Positions 1 through 8,103 of a stretch of 64,000 nt of DNA are shown piece after piece. This DNA is from Candidatus Undinarchaeales archaeon (GTDB taxonomy: Archaea; SpSt-1190; JASMDC01). The notes under the pieces are model-generated. The model had not been told where the DNA came from. It did no database searches and saw only the letters and a program-made list of their open reading frames with translations. The first letter of the stretch is position 1, and each line of letters starts with the position of its first letter. A program made the position numbers and the translations under genes. The stretch covers positions 1 to 64,000 of the forward strand of contig JASMDC010000015.1 of NCBI GenBank assembly GCA_030753015.1. The letters are read 5' to 3'.

Positions 1-1
1 C

Positions 2-346
2 ATCGTGGTGATCGCCTCGCTGGTACAGATCGTCGAGACGATCATCAAGAAGGTGAGCCCCACGCTCTTCAGGGAGCTGGGCATCTTCCTGCCGCTCATC
101 ACCACGAACTGCGCTATTCTGGGCCTCACCCTAATCAACACCATCGATGGCAATGACCTCATCAGTACCGTTGTGTTCGCCCTTGGTGGGGGCGCCGGGT
201 TCACCCTGGCGCTGCTCATCATGTCGGGCATCCGCGAGCGCCTGGAGCTGGCGGACCTGCCCAAGCCCCTGGAGGGCGCTCCGATCGCGCTCATCACAGC
301 GGGCATCCTGGCCATGGCCTTCGGCGGTTTCGGGGGGATGCTCTGA
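2..346 (+). CDS. rnfA: Rnf complex subunit A (C-terminal part, cut by window start)
   Basis: RnfA is an integral membrane subunit of the Rnf complex, which couples electron transfer between ferredoxin and another carrier to ion pumping. The visible 114 codons carry the family core LGIFLPLITTNCAILG and a hydrophobic GGGAGFTLALLI segment. RnfA proteins are about 190 residues, so roughly the first 80 lie upstream of the window and the reading frame is open to its edge. The stop codon overlaps the rnfB start (TGATG), so the two are translationally linked. NqrE is the closest alternative, but the following RnfB makes RnfA the better call. Confidence 0.9.
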   Translation: MVVIASLVQIVETIIKKVSPTLFRELGIFLPLITTNCAILGLTLINTIDGNDLISTVVFALGGGAGFTLALLIMSGIRERLELADLPKPLEGAPIALITAGILAMAFGGFGGML

Positions 347-1260
347 TGGTAGAGCCGGTCGTCGCCGCCATTGCCGTCATGGGAGCGCTCGGCTTCATCT
401 TCGGTATCGGGCTGTCGTTCGCCTCCAAAGCCTTCCATGTGGAGACCGACCCACGCGTCGATCAGGTGCGCGAGCTCCTGGCGGGGGCCAACTGCGGAGC
501 ATGTGGTCTTGCTGGCTGCGATGCATTCTCCGAGGCCGTAGTAGCGGGCTCGACCGCGGCCAACGGCTGCACACCTGGAGGCACGGACGTCGCTGAAAAG
601 ATCGGTGAGATCATGGGAGCCGAGGTCGAGGTGACGGAACCACAGATCGCCGTGAACCGATGCAGGGGCGCTGAGAGCGTGTGCGGCCTCCACTGCGTGT
701 ACGAGGGCATCGAGTGCTGCTCTGCAGCGGCACTCGTGGGGACCGGGCCCAAGAAATGCTCCTATGGGTGCATCGCCCTGGGCGACTGCGTCGAAGCCTG
801 CAAGTTCGACGCCCTCACATTCGGCGAGGGAGGGATCCCGCACGTGATCACGGAGAACTGCGTCGGGTGCGGCGCCTGCATCAAGGCCTGTCCCAAGGGC
901 CTGTTCGAGCTCGTGCCCAAGAACGCTCTGGTCCACGTGCTCTGCTCCTCCCATGATCCGGGGAAGGTCGTGGGCAAGCTGTGCAAAGTGGGTTGCATCG
1001 CCTGCAGGATATGCGAGCGTGCATGCCCTGTCGATGCCATCCATGTCGTGGACGAACTGGCCGTCATCGATTACGAGAAGTGCACCGAGTGCGGAGCGTG
1101 CGCCGAGAAGTGTCCCAAGAAGTGCATCGAGGACCGCAGACCCGCAGACGAGATTGAGGCGTCCAGTAAGGAACGTGCAGAGAAGGCCGCGAAGGAGAAG
1201 GCCGCTAAGCTGGCCGAGGTCAAGAAGAAGATGGCGGAGAAGAAGGCTGCAAAGGAATAG
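346..1260 (+). CDS. rnfB: Rnf complex subunit B, multi-cluster ferredoxin
   Basis: RnfB is the polyferredoxin that takes electrons into the Rnf complex. The 304-aa protein has one N-terminal membrane helix (about residues 4-26), then the RnfB-type cluster motif CGACGLAGC with a fourth Cys near residue 75. Several ferredoxin motifs follow, including CVGCGACIKACP, CIACRICERACP and CTECGACAEKCP. It is longer than enterobacterial RnfB (about 190 aa). The last 40 or so residues are a lysine/alanine-rich charged tail not usual in RnfB; the same sort of tail occurs on two unrelated proteins in this window. It is the last gene of the Rnf group, followed by a separate promoter. Confidence 0.92.
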   Translation: MVEPVVAAIAVMGALGFIFGIGLSFASKAFHVETDPRVDQVRELLAGANCGACGLAGCDAFSEAVVAGSTAANGCTPGGTDVAEKIGEIMGAEVEVTEPQIAVNRCRGAESVCGLHCVYEGIECCSAAALVGTGPKKCSYGCIALGDCVEACKFDALTFGEGGIPHVITENCVGCGACIKACPKGLFELVPKNALVHVLCSSHDPGKVVGKLCKVGCIACRICERACPVDAIHVVDELAVIDYEKCTECGACAEKCPKKCIEDRRPADEIEASSKERAEKAAKEKAAKLAEVKKKMAEKKAAKE

Positions 1261-1335
1261 CTGGACCACGCATCCCCTCCGCACCCTGATCCAAGCGATA
1301 AGTATTAGATAGGACAACGCCATTGTATCTATGAG

Positions 1336-3339
1336 ATGATCGGTATGAGAAGAACCGCTCTCGTGCTCGCTCTCGCGCTCCTGCTCGTAGGCTGCACGGA
1401 CCAGGGCCCTTCGGATGAGGGGGGTGCCACACCGAGCCTGTCTTCATCGCCGGAGCCGACCCCCCCGCCCACCGTGGGACCGGTCCTGGCCACAGCGTCT
1501 CCTTCTCCGGAGGGAACGCCTGTTCCGACACCGGTTCTGAGCGCACCACCGATATCGACCTCTACACCGGTCCCCACCGCACTCCCTACCACCACACCCA
1601 CTTCCGTTCCAACGCCGACACCTACCACGGCCCCAACGCCGACACCAAGGCCGACGATCGAGTTCGACCGGCGTGCACCTCCCGCAGTGACGATCATCAA
1701 CGCCGGAGAGACCGTCCGCGGTGTCAAGCTCATCTCTCGTGAGCACATCCTCGAGGTCATCGTGCCTCCGCCCCTGACGGCGACGGCACCCTTCGATTCT
1801 GCCATCCTCCCCGACGGTTCGGTCGTCATGGCCGGTAATGAAGGCCTACTCGTGAGCGTCGGACCGGAGGGAGCGATCAGTGAGACCCGGATACCCGGTG
1901 GGATGAACTTCGAGCCCGCTGACGACGGGACCATGTGGTACTACAACTGGGTCGATGGAGAGGTCTCCTTCTGGAAGGAGGGCATTGACGGCGGGCCGGA
2001 GGTCGCTGCCAGTCTACCGCCGGTCTACACCGACGGCTCGATCGCGGTCTCTCCTGACGGGAGTGCCGTGTACGTCGCCTGGTGGAAGCTGGACTACGAC
2101 GTCAAAAAGGAGTCTGCTCTCTATCGCTATACTGAGGACGAAGGCCTCGTGAAGCTTCTTGACGGGACGGACGGTTCGGTCCTTCGGGCGGTGGAGGTGA
2201 CACAGGACGGGACGGTGTACGTCGCGGCCACCGACGGGATATACCGGCTTGAAGGGGACAACGAGCTGGCCCTGGTCCACCGGATCCTCTACAACCACGT
2301 GACGAGCGACGGCCTGACCTCGGACGAGGAGGGTAACCTGTACTTCTCCGCGCTTGGGTGGGGAATGGGGGTGTTCAAGCTCTCCGACGACGGCTCAGCG
2401 GAGACGATCGCGACGTTCAGCGAGGATGTCGACGTCCCCCTCGGTCTCTCGTGGGACCAGAACAACGGTCGTGTGATCGGCGTGAGGAAGGAGAAGGGGG
2501 AGCTCATCTCGATCGACGGCGATGGGGACGTCTCGGTGCTGAACGATCCGAGCGGTCTCTCGACGCCTATTGCTATTCGGGAGCATCCCGAAGGTGGTGT
2601 GTTCCTCAACGCCGATGAAGCGGGGCCCATGTACATCGACGGGAGCGGGGACGTGGTCAGGTACCCGACCTTCGGTGCAAGGCCCGTCTACTATCAACCG
2701 CCCGCAGCAGACATCGTCTTTGATGAGGCCGGATTGATGTACTACACCTGTGCGGCCCCGGGCTTCATGAGCAAGATCGTGACCATCGACGCATACGGGG
2801 AGGTGCGGGACATCACGGGGAGCTCCGAGCACGAGGCGAGCTCACCGGCCGGGATCGCCGTCGACTCCAGGGGGCGTGTGTTCTATGCCGATTATCGGCA
2901 GGGCGCCGTCCTGGAACTGTCAGCAGACGGTGAGAGCACCCCGGTCCTCGAAGGCATACCCTATCCGGTGGGCCTCGTGATCGACAGCCATGATACGTTC
3001 TGGGTGAGCGCAGCGCCCGAAGGTTCTCAGGCCACCGACAATCCCTTGGACGAGGTCGATCGCACACGTGTGCTGCGTTTCAGACCCGGGGAGGAACTGG
3101 AAGAGGTGTTCAACTTCGGTGACGATGACAGGCACTCTTTCACGTTCTTCGATGTGGACGATGAGGGTACCATCTATCTCCCCGACGACAATATCCTCTG
3201 GCGTGTCAGCCCTGACGGGGAAGCGACCGAACTGGCCACAGGCTTCAGGAACATTCGAGCGGCCCGGATATTCAAGGACAGCAGTGTCTATCTGGTCGAT
3301 TATGAAGCGGGGGCCCTGTACCGATTGAGGCGTGCCTGA
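1336..3339 (+). CDS. secreted lipoprotein with NHL/SMP-30-like beta-propeller
   Basis: A 667-aa exported protein. The N-terminus MIGMRRTALVLALALLLVGC is a signal peptide ending in a lipobox-like LVGC, so it is probably lipid-anchored outside the membrane. Residues about 21-107 are a Pro/Thr/Ser-rich linker with TPTPT repeats. The rest is a series of beta-propeller blades with recurrent DG, YV and PDG motifs (for example PAGIAVDSRGRVFYADY), as in NHL or SMP-30/gluconolactonase-type propellers. Ligand or enzyme activity cannot be read from the sequence. ATG 1336 was chosen; ATG 1345 keeps the same signal peptide. A TATA-like stretch lies near 1299-1310. Confidence 0.72.
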   Translation: MIGMRRTALVLALALLLVGCTDQGPSDEGGATPSLSSSPEPTPPPTVGPVLATASPSPEGTPVPTPVLSAPPISTSTPVPTALPTTTPTSVPTPTPTTAPTPTPRPTIEFDRRAPPAVTIINAGETVRGVKLISREHILEVIVPPPLTATAPFDSAILPDGSVVMAGNEGLLVSVGPEGAISETRIPGGMNFEPADDGTMWYYNWVDGEVSFWKEGIDGGPEVAASLPPVYTDGSIAVSPDGSAVYVAWWKLDYDVKKESALYRYTEDEGLVKLLDGTDGSVLRAVEVTQDGTVYVAATDGIYRLEGDNELALVHRILYNHVTSDGLTSDEEGNLYFSALGWGMGVFKLSDDGSAETIATFSEDVDVPLGLSWDQNNGRVIGVRKEKGELISIDGDGDVSVLNDPSGLSTPIAIREHPEGGVFLNADEAGPMYIDGSGDVVRYPTFGARPVYYQPPAADIVFDEAGLMYYTCAAPGFMSKIVTIDAYGEVRDITGSSEHEASSPAGIAVDSRGRVFYADYRQGAVLELSADGESTPVLEGIPYPVGLVIDSHDTFWVSAAPEGSQATDNPLDEVDRTRVLRFRPGEELEEVFNFGDDDRHSFTFFDVDDEGTIYLPDDNILWRVSPDGEATELATGFRNIRAARIFKDSSVYLVDYEAGALYRLRRA

Positions 3340-3345
3340 GCGGAC

Positions 3346-4029
3346 TCACTTTATTGGTCGTGCTTTCCTGCCCCATCTTCTGAGCACGTCATCGACCTTG
3401 TCCTGGACATTTGAGCGTGCTGCCCTCTTCGCCATCCCCTCATCGATGAGCTTGTCATACTTCGTGTAGTGGTGGCGGACATGGGCCAGCACGGCCAGGC
3501 GGACCGCCTTCTCGTCCAACCTCTTGGCACCGGACGTCCGTCCCACCCGACCGCTGGATGTCTTGCAGGCGTGGCGGGCGATCTTCCTCTCGACCCCCTT
3601 GGGGCACGACGGATAGCGGTGGCGGAGGGCGCGGGCGAACCGCACTGCATGCTCCCGCTCACGCTCTTCCCGTCTCTTGTCCCGGGCGGCCGCATCTGCG
3701 CGGCACTCCTTTCGGGCCTGCTCGATGGCAGCAGGCTCGACGAGTATTCCTTCCCGCTTGTACCGCTTTTTCGAATAGACACGAGTGACTACCAGGGCCA
3801 GTGCGCCAGAGTGCTTCGACGCACGGCGGGTGAGTGTGGCATCGCCTTTCGGGAGGTAGGAAAGACGGTTCAGGTCGGCACATCTCAGGCAGAGCGTCCT
3901 TCCACGCTCCTTGGTGATGAAGCCACCGTTGACGATCCCGGTCCCACAGGCGGAGCACGTCGCCTCCCCTCGGACGAAGAACACGAGCGTATCAGATGCA
4001 CCCTCACGCTGACGGATCGTATTTCCCAA
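3346..4029 (-). CDS. DUF2293 family protein with N-terminal zinc-binding motif
   Basis: A 227-aa basic protein. The N-terminal third has a CSACGTG...CLRC zinc-ribbon pair followed by YLPKGDATLTRRASKHSG, and the C-terminal half has the conserved VLAHVRHHYTKYDKLI stretch. This combination is typical of DUF2293 proteins, whose function is unknown. The middle is a Lys/Arg/Glu-rich helix. The start is a TTG, with TATA-like TTATAG on the minus strand near 4052-4060, which suits a leaderless transcript. It converges on the beta-propeller gene with only 6 bases between them. Confidence 0.68.
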   Translation of the reverse strand: MGNTIRQREGASDTLVFFVRGEATCSACGTGIVNGGFITKERGRTLCLRCADLNRLSYLPKGDATLTRRASKHSGALALVVTRVYSKKRYKREGILVEPAAIEQARKECRADAAARDKRREEREREHAVRFARALRHRYPSCPKGVERKIARHACKTSSGRVGRTSGAKRLDEKAVRLAVLAHVRHHYTKYDKLIDEGMAKRAARSNVQDKVDDVLRRWGRKARPIK

Positions 4030-4094
4030 GGCGTTCTAGTGTGAAGGGGGCAGCTATAAGGATTTGCAGGTGTTCGGCCCACGCACCTTCGAAA

Positions 4095-4106
4095 GGTATT
4101 AATACC
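4095..4106 (+). promoter_or_regulatory. TATA-like box for the 4128 gene
   Basis: The stretch GGTATTAATACC lies 22-33 bases before the GTG at 4128, the normal spacing for an archaeal leaderless promoter. Confidence 0.5.
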
Positions 4107-4127
4107 GGTCCCTGTGCCGCCGGTGCT

Positions 4128-4697
4128 GTGCTCGAGGAACGGTACCACGTCTACATGGACGGCACTGACCGGGATATGACCCCCCGCGAGCTCGTGGGCA
4201 TCCTCAGACAGCGGGAGGAACGGCCTGATGTCTGGTCCGCCAGGCTCTCCACGGGACTGCTCGGTAGGACTGACTGCCCCGCGGGCAACCGCGGTCCCAA
4301 GGGTTATTCGGAGGTCGTGCTCGCCGTCGGTGACGAAGGGCTGGAGAAGCTGGTCGACCTGGGGTTCATCCCATGTCCCACCTGCCGCCCGGAGGACGAG
4401 CCCGGATTCTGGGAGACCGTGGAAAGCGCAGTGGGTGAGCGGTACGACCTGGACTCGGTCTACGATTTCGCGGACAAGGGTGTCCTTGGCTACGACGCGC
4501 GACGTGTGGACTGGGAGGCGGTCCTTCCTGTCATCGGGACGGCGCCCAACAGGCTCTACGTCCCGCAGGGTATCGGCGAGGGCGAACTGACCGAGTTGAG
4601 GGACCGGTTCGATGCACTTAACGTGGAGCTCCCGCCTGTCGGGTACTACGATCGGGATTCTCCCGGACGCTTCCACGAGTACGCGATACCTGGATAG
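4128..4697 (+). CDS. hypothetical protein, 189 aa
   Basis: I do not recognise this family. The start GTG at 4128 was chosen because it sits one TATA spacing below the AT-rich box at 4095-4106; the reading frame extends further upstream but that part is not protein-like. The product is acidic and soluble, contains the pair CPTC near its middle, and has no signal peptide or membrane segment. It ends 10 bases before the displaced PEP carboxykinase tail on the other strand. The next ATG, at 4155, is an alternative start. Confidence 0.5.
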   Translation: MLEERYHVYMDGTDRDMTPRELVGILRQREERPDVWSARLSTGLLGRTDCPAGNRGPKGYSEVVLAVGDEGLEKLVDLGFIPCPTCRPEDEPGFWETVESAVGERYDLDSVYDFADKGVLGYDARRVDWEAVLPVIGTAPNRLYVPQGIGEGELTELRDRFDALNVELPPVGYYDRDSPGRFHEYAIPG

Positions 4698-4706
4698 CCG
4701 TCCTTC

Positions 4707-4772
4707 CTACGCTTTCTTGCACGGCCCGAAGTGCTCGGAGTAGAACTGGACGAGTTCCACCTTCGATGTGCT
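4707..4772 (-). pseudogene. displaced 3' end of a PEP carboxykinase gene
   Basis: Read on the minus strand, this stretch encodes STSKVELVQFYSEHFGPCKK-A and a TAG stop. It aligns with the last residues of the intact PEP carboxykinase ending at 8104 (SKEELVGFYTKHYGPCKKA). The DNA match is roughly 80 percent over about 62 bases and stops abruptly near 4772. No other part of the enzyme is present. It lies immediately downstream of the interrupted hydrolase gene, so the hydrolase is bracketed by an intact and a remnant carboxykinase end. Confidence 0.8.
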
Positions 4773-4805
4773 TATCCTTTGTGTGTGGTTGCCCTTGTGA
4801 TCGCT

Positions 4806-5252
4806 CTAGGCATTCACCTGCTGATGGCTGAACTCCCATTCGCAGGACTCGTCAAGCACTAACTGTATTCCAAAGGAACGGTGGAACGCGACCATTTCCA
4901 GAGGATACCAGAAGATGATCCACTGTTCTTTTTCATTCTTCGTGCATTCAAATAGTGGATAATTGTATCTATCAAAGAATTTCTTGATGATGCTCCAGGT
5001 TCTTGTATAGGATGCGACATCATCTGGACTATTTAGAGGCAATCTTGGTGCCTTTATTGAATAATTATGCGAATAAGCTTCACTTTCTGAAGATATGATA
5101 CCAATAGTTCTCCATGATATGGTTAGTCTTTCTTCTTTTTCCTCTATTTTCACGAGTTTCCAGGTGAATGGATTGAATGTGGGGATTGGATCAACGTCCC
5201 CATGTTTCGACCTCAGATGGAGCTTGATGCATAACCTGAGGGAGAAGGAGAA
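4806..5252 (-). pseudogene. C-terminal part of a membrane metal-dependent hydrolase, separated by an IS21-like insertion
   Basis: This reading frame (MKIEEKEERLTISWRTIGII...) looks like an orphan of about 115 aa, but its frame stays open upstream to the IS boundary at 5253-5257. Removing the element and one copy of the TATGA target duplication joins it in frame to the hydrolase N-terminus at 7614-8090, giving about 307 aa. The segment is much richer in A+T than the surrounding genes, suggesting acquired DNA. On its own, without the membrane part, it is unlikely to be functional. GTG 5153 could act as a fortuitous start. Confidence 0.8.
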
Positions 5253-5301
5253 TATGATGTGCGTTCCGGAAATTCTGGTAGGGTAATTCCGGAAATTATG
5301 G
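5253..5301. repeat. IS21-like left end: target duplication and two terminal repeats
   Basis: TATGA at 5253-5257 is the target-site copy. Terminal repeat units follow at 5264-5278 and 5287-5301, the inverse of those at 7569-7607. Confidence 0.88.
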
Positions 5302-6057
5302 GAGGTTCATTAATGTTTCCCAAAGTGTCTGTTTTGGGGATGTTACGCGTTCGTGCAGAGGGTCCATCGAGGAGGATGAGTCTACCTCTCCCCAGTCAGA
5401 GAAGGGTGACTTGTTCGTCGTGAAGATGATGGGGCGCTTCAGTATATGTCGGTCGTTCACCACGTGGAACAGCACGTTCGCCGCCTCGGGCCCATAGGTC
5501 AGGTACCCGAGCTCGTCGATCACCAACACGCTTGGCGAGGTATATGCCTTCAGAGCCTTCCTGAGGTTCCCCTGTCGACCGGCCTCTGACAGTTCCTCGA
5601 TGAGGACCGACGCTGTCTTGAACTTGGCCGTGAAGCCGTTCTGTATTGCACGATACGCGATCGCTACAGCAAGATGCGTCTTCCCTCTGCCGGTCTTCCC
5701 CATCAGGATGAGATTGCGTCCTTCGGTGACGAGCTCGGGGCCAAGATAGGAGCCCATCAGTGCCCGACGGATATTCGAACGGATGGTGAAGTCGTAATCA
5801 TCGATGGTCTTGAGGAACGGGAAGCCGGCTTTCCGTGTGGCCCGCTGTATGCGGGTCTGTTCACGGTGGGCGACCTCCTCGGCCACGACAACCGCGAGGA
5901 AATCGCGGCATGACCAGTCCTCACGCTCGGCCCGCTCCACCAACTCCCGCCACCTACAACGAGTGTTGGCGAGGCGGAGTTGCTTGAGCAGCTGATCGAG
6001 GCTGATGTCCGATGGATTGACCGCAAGCGGTTCCTCCTGGCTTTCCGGGGCGTTCAT
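5296..6057 (-). pseudogene. istB: IstB-like transposition ATPase, frameshifted near its C-terminus
   Basis: IstB is the AAA+ helper ATPase of IS21 transposition. Walker A (GKTGRGKTHLA), Walker B (VLVIDELGYL) and the FTTN sensor motif are present. After SDWGEV the frame changes: the next bases read in another frame give GRLILLDGPSARTRNI, which matches the usual IstB ending (ERGRLI-LDGPS). About 20 codons between WGEV and GRLI are missing. The sequence GAGAGGT at the junction could serve both sides, which fits a deletion between short repeats. The start is ATG 6057, overlapping the IstA stop by ATGA. The present product ends in an unrelated tail of about 25 residues. Confidence 0.85.
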
Positions 6058-7544
6058 GTGTATGCCTCCAGAGGGCTCTGCTGACATGTACGGTGAACGA
6101 CGATATACCGTTCCACTGCGTCACACGAGAAGACGTTCTCCTGGACAGCTTCACGGAACGCGAGGTTCATGACATCGGCTCCATGCCGCTGGAGCAGCTC
6201 ATGGAGCCGGTCAACCGCAGCGGACCAGTCCCTTCTCCTGTGGACGAGTTCGGTGAGGAATACCAGGGCGGCCTCACCGGTCTCGAGGAGATCCTGACGC
6301 TTCAGATACCTCTTCCCGCGCTTCCCTGAAATGGCGGCAAGGCGTGCGGCGCGATGCTCGGGAAGCGTCGACAGCGTCCCAGTGGAAGGTCTTCGTGGAT
6401 GTGATGCCTCATGGGAACCGGCAACGATCCTCACCGTGTCACGATAGAGATACAGCGTCCCAGCGATGCACGCCGCCTCGGGTGGCATCGAGTACGAGCA
6501 CCCCTTGAAACGCACCGCACCCATGGGACCGACGTATATGGGGTACCTCAAGGCAAGGTCCTCGGGGGCGATCTTCACCGGCCTCAACCGGTCGAGCTCG
6601 ATGGCGCGACGTTCCGCCGGGATCACGCCGCTGGCCCTGGAGGGACGCGTCTCATTGATCTCGTGGAGCCACTCCTTGAGCTGATCCTGAAGATCCTCTT
6701 CATCGTGGAAGCGTCGCTGCTTGAAGAACGAATTCTTCACCCATTGCACGATCCTCTCCACGGACCCCTTCTCCTGGGGACGGTACGGCCAGCACAGCTC
6801 GACGTCGACATCGACCCCGATACCGAGTTCCAGCACGGAGGAGGCAAAGACGGGATTCCACTCGGTGACCTTTCCGGACCGGTCCCACTTCAGTGCTATG
6901 GTCTTGGGACGGTCGAACACCGCAAGCAGCGGGATCCCGCCGAGGGACGTGAAATGCTCGGCGAGGCCCCTGACGAGGGTCTCGACCTGCTCGTTGGGGA
7001 CGAGGGTCACCTCGGCCCAGCGGGACCACTTCAGACGGGAGGCGAAGAAGTGGATCCGCTTCAACGTCCCATCGAGGAACGTGACATCCACGTGACCGAA
7101 GTCATGCTGGGTGAACTCACCGGGCAGGCCTTCGAACCGCATCGTGTACCGTGCGACCTTTGGCCGCACGGAGGCCACAAACGCGTAGAAGGCAGTCTTC
7201 CCTCCGCGGTAACCTTGTTCACGTGCCCGCCGGAGGACCTCAAGGGTCATGAGGTCGGGTTCCTTCTCGAGAGTGTCCTCGATGAATTTCCGGAATGACT
7301 TGGCCTTGCTCGGACGACCGATCTTACGGGCGTGTCTCTGTGCATGGTCATCGACCTCTTCGACGGGTCGTTCACGACCGATCCTGCGCACGGTATTGAT
7401 GCCCATTCCGGTGAGCTGCGCGACCTCCTGTTGTGGGTGACCTGCCTCGAGCAAGACCTGTACCTTGTGTCGACTCAGCATTGGTTTCATTCGCGACATC
7501 TCCGGATGAGTATCCGGAGCGGGATTCTTCTGCTCTTCTCTCAT
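6054..7544 (-). CDS. istA: IS21-family transposase IstA
   Basis: A 496-aa DDE transposase that cuts and joins the IS21-type ends. The N-terminal third has a helix-turn-helix region (EVAQLTGMGINTVRRIG). The rve/DDE core shows the catalytic acidic residues in HDFGHVDV, AVFDRPKT and EKGSVERIV. Length is normal for IstA. The stop overlaps the istB start. No internal damage is visible, so IstA may be made, but its partner IstB is broken in this copy. Confidence 0.92.
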   Translation of the reverse strand: MREEQKNPAPDTHPEMSRMKPMLSRHKVQVLLEAGHPQQEVAQLTGMGINTVRRIGRERPVEEVDDHAQRHARKIGRPSKAKSFRKFIEDTLEKEPDLMTLEVLRRAREQGYRGGKTAFYAFVASVRPKVARYTMRFEGLPGEFTQHDFGHVDVTFLDGTLKRIHFFASRLKWSRWAEVTLVPNEQVETLVRGLAEHFTSLGGIPLLAVFDRPKTIALKWDRSGKVTEWNPVFASSVLELGIGVDVDVELCWPYRPQEKGSVERIVQWVKNSFFKQRRFHDEEDLQDQLKEWLHEINETRPSRASGVIPAERRAIELDRLRPVKIAPEDLALRYPIYVGPMGAVRFKGCSYSMPPEAACIAGTLYLYRDTVRIVAGSHEASHPRRPSTGTLSTLPEHRAARLAAISGKRGKRYLKRQDLLETGEAALVFLTELVHRRRDWSAAVDRLHELLQRHGADVMNLAFREAVQENVFSCDAVERYIVVHRTCQQSPLEAYT

Positions 7545-7568
7545 GGGTCCGCCTCCGATCCTGACCTA

Positions 7569-7618
7569 CCATAATTTCCGGAATGGGACCTACCATAATT
7601 TCCGGAACCGACATATGA
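7569..7618. repeat. IS21-like right end: two terminal repeats and target duplication
   Basis: Repeat units CCATAATTTCCGGAA at 7569-7583 and 7593-7607 precede the element end ACA at 7613. TATGA at 7614-7618 is the second target copy. Confidence 0.88.
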
Positions 7619-8090
7619 TAAGACCTACATATATTCTCGTGATTTGGACTGATAAATAGGGGAATCTGAACAGAATGATGATGAAAATCGCACTTACAAC
7701 GGATAATAGTGGATTTATCGACCGGTCAACGTCGAACTTGATCCTTCGTTGTGAGAATGGCCATGCAAATGGGATGGCCGTAGAGGTCAATATGTCAAAA
7801 AGAATATGGAAGATGCCTGCAAGTACCGTTACTGCGAGGATAGCGCCGACATGCTCATGGACATCGAAGGACACAATGTATATCGCTGCGACCAGGAGAG
7901 AGCCCAAAATGGTCGTGAGGAAGGAGTGTGTCTTGTTCCTGTGGGCGAAGAAACCGGTCTCTCGGTTGATAAGGACGGCAATGAAGTCAAGGTCGGGCAG
8001 GATCCCCGCGATCACCACGGGAAGTGCATGGTCGCCGATGACCTGCCGCGCAAGTCCGTAGGAGAAGAGCCCGTGCGTCAGGACGTCCAT
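7614..8090 (-). pseudogene. N-terminal part of a membrane-bound metal-dependent hydrolase (YdjM/DUF457-like), cut by the IS21-like element
   Basis: The first 159 codons show a YdjM/DUF457-type membrane hydrolase: MDVLTHGLFSYGLARQ at the N-terminus, the acidic ILPDLDFIAVL motif, HRNKTHSF with metal-binding histidines, and several membrane helices. At codon 160 the frame enters the IS21-like end and stops within seven codons, at 7590. The rest of the gene is at 4806-5252 and is in frame once the element is removed. Base composition is AT-rich compared with the PEP carboxykinase gene 14 bases upstream. The truncated product may be made but lacks nearly half of the protein. Confidence 0.85.
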
Positions 8091-8103
8091 GGTCGTTCAG
8101 ATT

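Larger units (their letters stand above)
5258..7613 (-). mobile_element. IS21-like insertion sequence (istA plus damaged istB)
   Basis: A 2356-bp element running from TGT at 5258 to ACA at 7613. Each end carries two copies of the motif TTCCGGAAATTATGG (one copy has a mismatch) in inverted orientation relative to the other end, the multiple-terminal-repeat layout of IS21 elements. It is flanked by a perfect 5-bp direct repeat TATGA (5253-5257 and 7614-7618). It encodes IstA and IstB on the minus strand with an ATGA overlap. It interrupts a hydrolase gene. IstB has lost its proper C-terminus, so this copy is probably not self-mobile. Confidence 0.93.

Noticed and set aside
462-752. Minus-strand open frame opposite rnfB
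   Set aside because: It is a shadow of a high-GC gene; rnfB has clear cluster motifs in its own frame and the antisense frame has no promoter or family pattern.
4806-5153. A separate 115-aa hypothetical gene
   Set aside because: Its frame is open up to the IS21-like boundary and joins the hydrolase N-terminus exactly, so it is a severed gene part rather than an independent gene.
6411-7298. Plus-strand 295-aa frame within istA
   Set aside because: Antisense to a well-supported IstA with conserved DDE residues; no recognisable protein pattern.
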